Shown here piece by piece: positions 56,101 through 64,000 of a DNA stretch of 64,000 nt. Position 1 is the first letter of the stretch, and each line of letters begins with the position of its first letter. The stretch covers positions 62,001 through 126,000 of the forward strand of contig NW_027490483.1 in the NCBI RefSeq assembly GCF_050948175.1, written 5' to 3'. The notes beneath the pieces were generated by a model. The model saw only the letters and a program-made list of their open reading frames with translations. It was not told the origin of the DNA and ran no database searches. A program made the position numbers and the translations under genes. This DNA is from Xylocopa sonorina. Its lineage: Eukaryota > Arthropoda > Insecta > Hymenoptera > Apidae.

Positions 56101-59100
56101 GAGTTCCAATGCTTCTTAAAACGCGATATCGCACCTCATTTCTGTGTTTCATGGTAAGATATAATATGGTTTGCGAAGTGTCATGTATTCCCCGTCTACA
56201 CTTCAAATGAATGTAAATGCCACACTTCCCTGCTAGGAAATAGCGTCTGCAGATGACTAGGTATCGTAGCAATAGAGTTCTAATGCTTCTTAAAGCGCGA
56301 TATCGCATCTCATTTCTATGTTTCATGGTAAGATAGAATATGATTCGCGAAGTGTTATGTAGTCCTCGTCTACACTTCAAATGAATGTAAATGCGACACT
56401 TCCTTGCAAGGAAATAGCGTTTGCAAATGTCTACCTATCTTAGCAATAGTGTTCTAATACTTCTTAAAACGCGATATCGCATCTCATTTCCATGTTCCAT
56501 GGTAAGATATAATATGATTTGCGAAGTGTTATGTATTCCTCTTCTACACTTCAAATGAATGTAAAAGCGATACTTCCTTGCTAGGAAATAGCGATGCAGA
56601 TGTCTACCTATCGTAGCAATAGAGTTCTAATGCTTCTCAAAACGCGATATCGCATCTCATTTCCATGTTTCATGGTAAGATATAATATGATTTGCGAAGT
56701 GTAATGTATTACTCGTCTACACTTCAAATGAATGTAAATGCGACACTTCCTTGCAAGGAAATAGCGTTTGCAGATGTCTACGTATCGTAGCAATAGAGTT
56801 CTTATGATTCATAAAACGCGATATCGCATCTCATTTCTATGTTTCATGGTAAGATATAATAAGATTTGCGAAGTGTCATGTATTCCCCGTCTACACTTCA
56901 AATGAATGTAAATGCCACACTTCGCTGCTAGGAAATAGCGTCTGCAGATGACTAGGGATCGTAGCAATAGAGTTCTAATGCTTCTTAAAGCGCGATATCG
57001 CATCTCATTTCTATGTTTCATGGTAAGATAAAATATGATTTGCGAAGTGTCATGTATTGTTCGTCTACACATCAAATGAATGTACATGCGACACTTCCTT
57101 GCAAGGAAATAGCGATTGCAGATGTCTACGTATCGTAGCAATAGAGTTCAAATGCTTCTTAAAACGAGATATCGCATCTCATTTCTATGTTTCATGACAA
57201 GATGTAATATTCATTGCGAAGTGTTATGTATTTCTCGTCTACACTTCAAATGAATGTAAATGCGACACTTCCTTGCTAGGAATTAGCGTTTGCAGATGTC
57301 AACGTATCGTAGCAATAGAGATCTAATGCTCCTTAAAACGCGATATCGCATCTCATTTCTATGTTTCATGATAAGATGCTATATTCATTGCGAAGTGTTA
57401 TGTAGTCCACGTCTACACTTCAAATGAATGTGAATGCGACACTTCCTTGCTAGGAAATAGCGTTTGCAGATGTCTACGTATCGTAGGGATGGAGTTCTAG
57501 TGCTTCTTAAAACGTGATATCGCATCTCATTTCTATGTTTCATGATAAGATGTAATATTCATTGCGAAGTGTTATGTTGTCCTCGTCTACACTTTAAATG
57601 AATGTAAATGCGACACTTCCTTGCTAGGAAATAGCGTTTGCAGATGTGTACGTATCGAAGCGATAGAGTTCAAATGCTTCTTAAAACGAGATATTGCATC
57701 TCATATCTATGTTTCATGGTAAGATATAATATTCATTGCGAAGTGTTACGCATTCCTCGTCTACAATTCAAATGGATGTAAATGCGACACTTCCTTGCTA
57801 GGAAGTAGCGTTTGCAAATGTCCACGTATCGAAGCAATAGAGTTCAAATGCTTCTTTAAACGCGATATCGCATCTCATATCTATGTTTCATGGTAAGATA
57901 GAATATGATTTGCGAAGTGTTATGTAGTCCTGGTCTACACTTCAAATGAATGTAAATGCGACACATCCTTGCTAGGAAATAGCGTTTGCAGATGTCTACG
58001 TATCGTAGGGATGGGGTTCTAATGCTTCTTAGAACGTGATATCGCATCTCACTTCTATGTTTCATGATAAGATGTAATATTCATTGCGAAGTGTTATGTA
58101 TTCCTCGTCTACACTTCAAATGAATGTAAATGCGACACTTCCTTCCAAGGAAATAGCGTTTGCAGATGTTTACGTATCGTAGGGATAGTGTTCTAATGCT
58201 TCTCAAAACGCGATATCGCATCTCATTTCTATGTTGCATGATAGGATATAATATTCATTGTAAAGTGTTATGTATACTTCATATTCTCTTCAGAAGAATG
58301 TAAATGCGAAACTTCCTTGTAAGGAAATAGCGTTTGCAGATGTCTACGTATCGTAGCAATAGATTTCCAATGCTTCTTAAAACGCGATATCGCATCTCAT
58401 TTCTATGTTTCATGGTAAGATATAATATGATTGGAGAAGTGTTATGTATTCCGCGTCTACGCTTCAAATGAATGTAAATGCGACACTTCCTTGCAAGGAA
58501 ATAGCGTTTGCAAATGTCTACCTATCGTAGCAATAGTGTTCTAATACTTCTTAAAACGCGATATCGCATCTCATTTCTATGTTTCATCGTAAGATATAAT
58601 ATGATTTGCGAAGTGTTACGTATTCCTCGTCTACACTTCAAATGAATGTACATGCGACACTTCCTTGCAAGGAAATAGCGTTTGCAGATGTCTACGTACC
58701 GAAGCAATAGAGTTCAAATGCTTCTTAAAACGAGATATCGCATCTCATTTCTATGTTTCATGACAAGATGTAATATTCATTGCGAAGTGTTATGTATTTC
58801 TCGTCTACACTTCAAATGAATGTAAATGCGACACTTCCTTGCTAGGAAATAGCGTTTGCAGATGTCAACGTATCGTAGCAATAGAGATCTTATGCTTCTT
58901 AAAACGCGATATCGCATCTCATTTCTATGTTTCATGGTAAGATTAGATATGATTTACGAAGTGTTATGTAGTCCACGTCTACACTTCAAATGAATGTGAA
59001 TGCGACACTTCCTTGCTAGGAAATAGCGTTTGCAGATGTCTACGTATCGTAGGGATAGAGTTCTAATGCTTCTCAAAACGCGATATCGCATCTCATTTCT

Positions 59101-59411
59101 ATGTTGCATGATAGGATATAATATTCATTGTAAAGTGTTATGTATACTTCATATTCTCTTCAGAAGAATGTAAATGCGACACTTCCTTGCAAGGAAATAG
59201 CGTTTACAGATGCCTACGTATCTTAGGGATAGAGTTCTAATGCTTCTTAAAACGAGATATCGCATCTGATTTCTATGTTTCATGATAAGATATAATATTC
59301 ATTGCGAAGTGTTATGCATTCCTCGTCTACACTTCAAATGAATGTAAATGCCACACTTCCCTGCTAGGAAATAGCGTCTGCAGATGACTAGGTATCGTAG
59401 CAATAGAGTTC
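47145..59411. repeat. Satellite domain G with nested higher-order repeats
   Basis: All satellite. A module of about 1.2-1.5 kb recurs at 47391-48554, 48956-50119, 51043-52206 and 55217-56380 (offsets 1565, 2087 and 4174 bp), with shorter pieces at 52608-53141 and 56608-57141. A larger block from about 50.3 to 54.5 kb is copied at about 54.5-58.3 kb: offset 4174 at 50348/54522, 4000 at 52809/56809 and 3826 at 54030/57856, so the second copy lost two single monomers. The offsets are 1 or 2 bp short of exact multiples because a monomer reading AGCGATGCAG, 1 bp short, is carried at about 48939, 51026, 52591, 55200 and 56591. No gene is seen. Confidence 0.9.
59105..59175. repeat. Strongly diverged satellite segment, third copy
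   Basis: The stretch GTTGCATGATAGGATATAAT, then CATTGTAAAGTG and CATATTCTCTTCAGAAGAATG, departs from the consensus at many sites but stays in register. The same segment is near 54407-54477 and 58231-58301. The first two lie in corresponding positions of the large 50-58 kb duplication; the third marks another partial copy just before the LTR insertion. Confidence 0.8.
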
Positions 59412-59412
59412 T
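59408..59412. other. Target-site duplication, left copy
   Basis: GTTCT lies immediately left of the insertion and again at 60943-60947. Unbroken monomers read CAATAGAGTTCTAATGC here, so the insertion can be removed precisely to restore a normal monomer. Because the element begins with T, the duplication is either 4 bp (GTTC) or 5 bp (GTTCT). Confidence 0.85.
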
Positions 59413-60159
59413 GTCACGTCCGGGACCGGGAGAATTTCCGAAGTTGCCCGCGACGGCACGTAGCAGAAACCGCGGAGCCGAGCACTATATTGTGATGGGC
59501 ACCGTGGTTCCTTTTATGGGACGTTACCGGTAAAAATACCCGAGGACGCGATATAATGAGATTCCACAAACCTTTCGCTGTCTTCACACCTTGATAATTC
59601 AATAATTACGTTCCAGGTACAGCTGCTGTCGAGGATCGCCGTCTGGTATAGCTGCGGCGTAGGGTCGGCGTTGCGGAAACTTCAGAGGAACGAGTACCCA
59701 ACGGCGTTGACCGGAACTGTGAAGTGGAGCCGCAGAGCTCGCCGAATCCGGGGAAGTCTGGATTTGAACCGAGGTGGCAGCAACGACGACGGAGTGGCAG
59801 GCTGAATACGCTGGATCGGCGTAGTCGCGCACTAAACGACGTAGAAAGTTCTTTCTACCAGCACGACGCGTTTTCTTATTAGCGGAGCGACACATCCACG
59901 ATGAACATCTCCTAACTGGATTCAAATTGGATAAGCGGCGGTCCACTCTATCCGCATCGGTCCAGCAGAACGAAGAACGATCGGTTACTTCGAGTAATCC
60001 GTACCTGTAGTCCACACAGTTAAGCGGCGGTCCGCTCTAACTATGTAGAGTTCCAAGTAACGATACTAAATCAAAGTATGGAAGTGATTGTGTATACGCG
60101 AGAACCGAAGGTGATCGCGTGGAAATAGAAATGAAATAGAAATTTAAATGTAAAATAAC

Positions 60160-60165
60160 AATAAA
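60160..60165 (+). promoter_or_regulatory. AATAAA motif inside the solo LTR
   Basis: A polyadenylation-signal hexamer on the plus strand in an A-rich part of the element. It would matter only if the LTR is transcribed on the plus strand, opposite to the orientation used here, so it is recorded as counter-evidence on direction. A chance match is likely in A-rich sequence. Confidence 0.2.
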
Positions 60166-60453
60166 GATATCTTCTGTATAAAAAACCTATGCTATACACT
60201 TTACTTCCCTAAACTAAACTTAGTAGAAATAGAACTTAACTAGAAATCGAAATGGAACTGAAAATAGAATTAGAAGACACCTCGAAGAGGTGATGGAAAG
60301 GCACTAAGCCATAAGTTAAACTAGAAGTATCGGGTACTCGGGTCGAGTCCCAGAGAGAGGTCTGAGTCGAATCGAAGTCGGAACTAGAATGTGCTCTTGC
60401 TCGCGTGCTCGAGACCTCCTCGGGTCGCGTGGCGCGCGAGTCGTTGGGCCCTC

Positions 60454-60512
60454 GCGGTGGGGCGGACGGTCGGAGTAGGGCGACCACGCGGTGGGGTGGC
60501 CGGTCGGAGTGG
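60454..60512. repeat. 34-bp imperfect direct repeat in GC-rich part of solo LTR
   Basis: GCGGTGGGGCGGACGGTCGG at 60454 and GCGGTGGGGTGGCCGGTCGG at 60488 are 34 bp apart and are followed by similar AGT-G-G sequence. They lie in the most GC- and CpG-rich part of the element (about 60.42-60.57 kb). Confidence 0.7.
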
Positions 60513-60669
60513 GAGCGGCTCGCGTTACGCGTGAGCCGTAAGCGTCGAATGCGCGCGGGCGCGCGTCGCAACTTATGAACTAGAAAATACATATTGAACT
60601 TAGAATAATATGCGTGTATGTTGTTCGTGTTACAATGTGTGTGTCGTGTACTTAGAAATAGGATTTTAG

Positions 60670-60677
60670 TATTTATA
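60670..60677 (-). promoter_or_regulatory. Possible TATA box of the solo LTR
   Basis: The minus strand reads TATAAATA about 265 bp from the 60942 end. The related element at 63045 has TATATATATA at 63617-63626 in a comparable position once its extra 60-bp repeats are discounted. Location and motif fit an LTR promoter, but AT-rich surroundings make chance matches easy. Confidence 0.3.
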
Positions 60678-60942
60678 CGTATATACATTAGAATAGTAAA
60701 CGTAAGGGTAAGTAAGGGCGGGTGACTCGATGCGTTGCTGTGCTGGTGCCTCGTGGATCTCGGGATACGCGCGATAGCGCGTTTGGCCGGTCCATCTCCG
60801 GGGCGGATACTGCGGGTCGGCTGCCTTAGCTCGGCGAAGGGGTAATTTGCCCGTGCGCTCTAATGTAGATGTTCGCAGGTAAGAAGGCTCTGCGTGCTGT
60901 GGGAGGCGTTGGGGGGTGGAAGGCGGTACGCCGGACGTTACA

Positions 60943-60947
60943 GTTCT
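60943..60947. other. Target-site duplication, right copy
   Basis: GTTCT, matching 59408-59412, followed by AATGCTTCTT, which is the normal continuation of the interrupted monomer. Confidence 0.85.
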
Positions 60948-63044
60948 AATGCTTCTTAAAACGCGATATCGCATCTCATTCCTATGTTTCATGGTAAGAT
61001 ATAATATGATTTGCGAAGTGTTAAGTATTCCTCGTCTACACTTCAAACGAATGTAAATGCGACACTTCCTTGCAAGGAAATAGCGTTTGCAGATGTCTAC
61101 GTATCGAAGCAATAGAGTTCCAATGCTTCTTAAAACGCGATATCGCATCTCATTTCTATGTTTCATGGTAAGATATAATATGATTGGGGAAGTGCTATGT
61201 ATTACTCGTCTACACTTCAAATGAATGTAAATGCGACACTTCCTTGCAAGGAAATAGCGTTTGCAGATGTCTACGTATCGTAGCAATAGAGTTCTTATGA
61301 TTCTTAAAACGCGATATCGCATCTCATTTCTATGTTTCATCGTAAGATATAATATAATTTGCAAAGTGTTATGTATTCCTCGTCTACACATCAAATGAAT
61401 GTAAATGCGACACTTCCTTGCAAGGAAAGAGCGTTTGCAGATGTCTAGGTATCGTAGCAATACAGTTCATATGATTCTTAAAACGCGATATCGCATCTCA
61501 TTTCTATGTTTCATGGTACGATATAACATGATTTGCGAAGTGTTATGTATTCCTCGTCTACACTTCAAATGAATGAAAATGCGACACTTCCTAGCAAGGA
61601 AATAGCGTTTGCAGATATCTACGTATCGTAGCAATAGAGTTCTAATGCTTCTTAAAACGCGATATCGAATCTCATTTCTATGTTTCATGGTAAGATATAA
61701 TATTATTTGCGAAGTGTTATGTATTCCTCGTCTACACTTCATATGAATGTAAATGTGACACTTCCTTGCAAAGAAATAGCGTTTGCAAATATCTACGTAT
61801 CGAAGCAATAGAGTTCAAATGCTTCTTAAAACGAGATATTGCATCTCATATTTATGTTTCATGATAAGATATAATATTCATTGCGAAGTGTTATGCATTC
61901 CTCGTCTATGATTCAAATGAACGTAAATGCGACACGTCCTTGCAAGGAAATAGCGTTTGCAGATGTCTAGGTATCGTAGCAATAGAGTTCTAATGCTTCC
62001 TAAAACGCAATATCGCATCTCATTTCTATGTTTCATGGTAAGATATAATATGATTTGCGAAGTGTTATGTATTCCTCGTCTACGATTCAAAGGAAAGTAA
62101 ATGCGACACTTCCTTGCAAGGAAATAGCGATTGCAGATGTCTACGTATCGTAACAATAGAGTTCTTATGATTCTTAAAACGCGATATCGCATCTCATTTC
62201 TATGTTTCATGGTAAGATATAATATGATTTGCGAAGTGTTATGTATTCCTCGTATACACATCAAAAGAATGTAAATACGACACTTCCTTGCAAGGAAATA
62301 GCGTTTGCAAATGTCTACCTATCGTAGCAATAGTGTTCTAATGCTCCTTAAAACGCGGTATCGCATCCCATTTCTATGTTTCATGGTAAGATATAATATG
62401 ATTTGCGAAGTGTCATATATTCCTCGTCTACACTTCAATTGAATGTAAATGCGACACTTCCATGCTAGGAAATAGCGTCTGCAGATGTCTAGGTATCGTA
62501 GCAGTAGAGTTCAAATGCTTCTTAAAACGAGATATTGCATCTCATTTCTATGTTTCATGGTAAGATTTAATATTCATTGCGAAGTGTTATGCACTCCTCG
62601 TCTACGATTCAAATGAATGAAAATGCGACACTTCCTAGCAAGGAAATAGCGTTTGCAGATGTCTACGTATCGTAGCAATAGAGTTCTAATGCTTCTTAAA
62701 ACGCGATATCGAATCTCATTTCTATGTTTCATGGTAAGATATAATATTATTTGCGAAGTGTTATGTATTCCTCGTCTACACTTCATATGAATGTAAATGT
62801 GACTCTTCCTTGCAAGGAAAGAGCGTTTGCAGCTGTCTACGTATCGTAGCAATAGAGTTCTTATGATTCTTAAAACGCGATATCGCATCTCATTTCTATG
62901 TTTCATCGAAAGATATAATATAATTTGCAAAGTGTTATGTATTCCTCGTCAACACTTCAAATGAATGTAAATGCGACACTTCCTAGCAAAGAAATAGCGT
63001 TTGCAGATGTCTACGTATCGTAGCATTACCTTTCTAATGCTTCT
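60943..63044. repeat. 174-bp satellite array, block between the two elements
   Basis: About 12 monomers in the same orientation and phase as the main block; removing the LTR joins the two without a gap. Copies here look somewhat more varied, for example AAGGAAAGAGCG near 61425 and 62815, TCATCGAAAGATAT near 62904 and the last monomer TAGCATTACCTTTCTAATGC at 63021-63040. This may reflect an array edge, where homogenisation is weaker. The open frame 60666-61460 crosses the LTR junction and is artificial. Confidence 0.95.
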
Positions 63045-63120
63045 TGTGACGTCAGGCGTGCCGCCTGCCACCCTCTCAACGCACCACAGCAACCACCCTC
63101 ACGCGCATGCACCACAGGCA

Positions 63121-63480
63121 ACACCCAGGCGCAACTCGCCGTCTCACTCAGGCCAAGGGCTACGACCATCGACTCGCTCGCACCCGCAGAGGTGCTCGCC
63201 GTTTCTCTCACTCCAAGGGACCTACCCTCCGTCTCACTCGCACCCGCAGAGGTGCTCGCCGTCTCTCTCACTCCAAGGGACCTACTCTCCGTTTCACTCG
63301 CACCCGCAGAGGTTTTCGCCACCTCTCTCGCTCCAAGGGCAACACACTCAGTCCCACTCGCACCGAGGACCTCTTGCGCCATCTCGCTCGCACCAAGGAC
63401 CATGTGCGCTGTCTCGCTCCCACTCAAGGAGTCACCCACCGTCTCACTCTTACCTGCAGGGAAACTCGCCCTCTCGCTCA
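63121..63480 (+). repeat. Six 60-bp direct repeats inside the second element
   Basis: Six consecutive units of exactly 60 bp, the second to fourth most alike (CACCCGCAGAGGT, CTCGCCGT, CTCTCACTCCAAGGGAC, CTCACTCG), the outer ones more diverged. Each unit hints at an older 30-bp half-repeat (CTCGCC...CTCACTC). Because 60 is divisible by three and the sequence is poor in A and T, several frames stay open on both strands (63001-63600, 63107-63613, 63192-63662 plus; 63026-63481 minus). Their products are repetitive and match no family I recognise. Confidence 0.9.
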
Positions 63481-63616
63481 CTCCAGGGACGTACCAGGAG
63501 AATCAACCTCTACGAGATCCGACGACGGGAACCCTCACAGTACAAAGGACTCTACGATTTCACCATCCCAGATCTGCCATGCCCAAAATACTATTTCTAA
63601 AATTATTAATTAACAT

Positions 63617-63626
63617 TATATATATA
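63617..63626 (+). promoter_or_regulatory. Possible TATA box of the second element
   Basis: TATATATATA lies downstream of the 60-bp repeats and upstream of ACGACACAAC-type sequence shared with the related solo LTR. The position is consistent with an LTR promoter; the motif is weak evidence in AT-rich sequence. Confidence 0.3.
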
Positions 63627-63931
63627 CTCTTACATTCTAAGCTCTGTATTCCTAGCTCATAGAATTTACACGACACAACTTTATAACGACACAAACAACA
63701 CACATTTTACATTTAAGGCGTAATTTCTAATTTCATACGTGTACCTCTATATTCATAAGTTGCGCTAATTAAGTAAGTCGCGACGCGCGAAATCGCGACC
63801 GCCTCAGCGGCACGCGCCGCTAGCCCCACCACGCAACGCCGAGACCCCACTCCGGCGTCCACATACTCCCACCTACGTGCGCACGCGACCGAAGCGCTCC
63901 GAGAGTCAGGGAGGTCGCAGACGCATCTTGG

Positions 63932-64000
63932 GAGACACAGTTAGTCTCCACAGTCAATCAGAGACAGTTAGTCTTCACAGTCAATCAGAGACAGTTAGTC
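63932..64000 (+). repeat. 27-29 bp tandem repeat at window end
   Basis: GAGACACAGTTAGTCTCCAC at 63932, then GAGACAGTTAGTCTTCAC at 63961 and the start of another copy at 63988. Units contain CAGTCAATCA and are 29 and 27 bp long. The repeat continues beyond the window, so copy number and whether it belongs to the LTR or to an internal region are unknown. Confidence 0.85.

Larger units (their letters stand above)
1..59411. repeat. 174-bp tandem satellite array, main block
   Basis: Head-to-tail copies of one monomer fill this block without interruption, about 341 copies judged from length. Taking the start as the motif TCAAATGAATG, successive copies begin 174 bp apart; 41243 and 41417 are a clear example. 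Nearly all copies are in one orientation and differ by scattered substitutions plus rare 1-bp indels, giving 173- or 175-bp monomers. A hand consensus is about 36% G+C with 9 CpG. Monomer length, array size and short dyads fit the general pattern of centromeric or pericentromeric satellites, but location is inference. No unique sequence separates copies. Long open frames on the minus strand follow from the length being divisible by three and are not treated as genes. Confidence 0.98.
59412..60942 (-). mobile_element. Solo LTR of an LTR-type retrotransposon (1531 bp)
   Basis: A GC-richer, non-satellite block inserted in the array. It begins TGTCACGTCCGG and ends CCGGACGTTACA, 12-bp inverted ends with one mismatch and the TG...CA termini typical of LTRs, bounded by GTTC/GTTCT direct repeats. 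No reverse transcriptase, integrase, protease or gag reading frame is present, and no second internal copy of the ends is seen, so a solo LTR is the best reading; a non-autonomous element with short terminal inverted repeats is the alternative. The minus strand is chosen because its end at 60942 resembles the start of the element at 63045, but true transcription direction is unproven. Open frames at 59599-60015 and 60236-60688 resemble no protein I recognise. Superfamily not determined. Confidence 0.8.
63045..64000 (+). mobile_element. Second, related LTR-type element (5' part, runs off window)
   Basis: Satellite stops after GCTTCT and new sequence begins TGTGACGTCAGGCG. Its first 28 bp match the reverse complement of the right end of the 59412-60942 element at 24 of 28 positions without gaps. 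Further collinear matches include CTATTTCTAA (63590 area against 60660 area), CACGACACA (63671 area) and TTCATAAGTTGCG (63752-63764 against the reverse complement near 60566-60578). The offset between these anchors grows by about 340 bp, close to the 360 bp of 60-bp repeats found only here. It is therefore a longer relative in the opposite orientation. Its 3' end, any internal coding region and its target-site duplication lie outside the window. Confidence 0.75.

Noticed and set aside
1..59411. CRISPR-like direct repeats
   Set aside because: Copies abut one another with no unique spacers, the unit is 174 bp, there are no cas genes, and the LTR-type insertions point to a eukaryote.
59599..60015. 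138-codon minus-strand open frame in the solo LTR, with 60236-60688 and 59414-59602
   Set aside because: No recognisable motif of gag, protease, reverse transcriptase, RNase H, integrase or transposase; open frames of this size are expected in GC-rich LTR sequence.
59412..60942. DNA transposon with terminal inverted repeats
   Set aside because: The inverted ends are only 12 bp with one mismatch and have TGT...ACA form, and no transposase is present. LTR is the simpler reading, but this alternative is kept open.
60666..61460. 264-codon minus-strand open frame
   Set aside because: It starts in satellite and crosses the LTR junction at 60942, so it is a product of the insertion.
1..63044. CENP-B box in the monomer
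   Set aside because: I looked for the TTCG....A..CGGG pattern on both strands of the consensus and did not find it; TTCGTC variants lack the CGGG half.
63001..63662. Overlapping open frames on both strands (63001-63600, 63107-63613, 63192-63662 plus; 63026-63481 minus)
   Set aside because: Explained by six 60-bp repeats of CT-rich sequence; one frame begins in satellite, the products are low-complexity Arg/Ser/Pro-rich repeats, and several frames are open at once.
63932..64000. Telomeric repeat at the window end
   Set aside because: The unit is 27-29 bp (GAGACAGTTAGTC...CAGTCAATCA) and does not resemble TTAGG- or TTAGGG-type arrays.

Overview
The window contains no protein-coding gene, rRNA or tRNA that I can support. 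It is almost entirely one tandem satellite. A monomer of about 174 bp repeats head to tail from base 1 to 59411, roughly 341 copies, and again from 60943 to 63044, roughly 12 copies. All monomers lie in the same orientation. A hand-built consensus is about 36% G+C with 9 CpG per monomer, which is not depleted (observed/expected about 1.6). With the LTR-type insertions, this suggests a eukaryote with little CpG methylation of its satellite, most likely an invertebrate and plausibly an insect. The species cannot be named from the sequence, and plants also have centromeric satellites of this length. A centromeric or pericentromeric location is an inference from monomer size, array length and dyad symmetry.

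The array is organised, not uniform. Each typical monomer has three short dyad symmetries: a 14-bp perfect palindrome, a 13-bp hairpin-like dyad, and a 10-bp palindrome that contains an EcoRV site. Diagnostic changes travel together and define monomer subfamilies. These are arranged in higher-order repeats (HORs) and segmental duplications of exact or near-exact monomer multiples: 870 bp, 4179 bp, 5047 bp and about 7.1-7.7 kb in the left 16 kb; 696, 3306 and 7134 bp in 16.7-31.5 kb; a nearly identical 4524-bp (26-monomer) tandem duplication at 31471-40518; a 522-bp (3-monomer) unit near 41-42 kb; a 1392-bp (8-monomer) tandem duplication at 44361-47144; and nested 1565/2087/4174-bp copies from 47.4 to 58.3 kb. 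This is the pattern expected from repeated unequal crossing-over or amplification.

The monomer is divisible by three and one minus-strand frame lacks stops in the consensus. The satellite therefore produces long minus-strand open frames (up to 793 codons at 17464-19845). These encode one 58-residue repeat over and over, are broken by many stops and frameshifts, and are treated as by-products of the repeat.

Two mobile-element sequences interrupt the right end. At 59412-60942 lies a 1531-bp insertion with TGT...ACA ends and a GTTC/GTTCT target-site duplication, best read as a solo LTR. At 63045 a second element begins and runs off the window. Its first 28 bp match the reverse complement of the first element's right end at 24 of 28 positions, so the two are related and lie in opposite orientations. 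Both entered the satellite monomer at TTCT sites 9 bp apart. The second carries six 60-bp internal repeats and ends in a 27-bp tandem repeat at the window edge.
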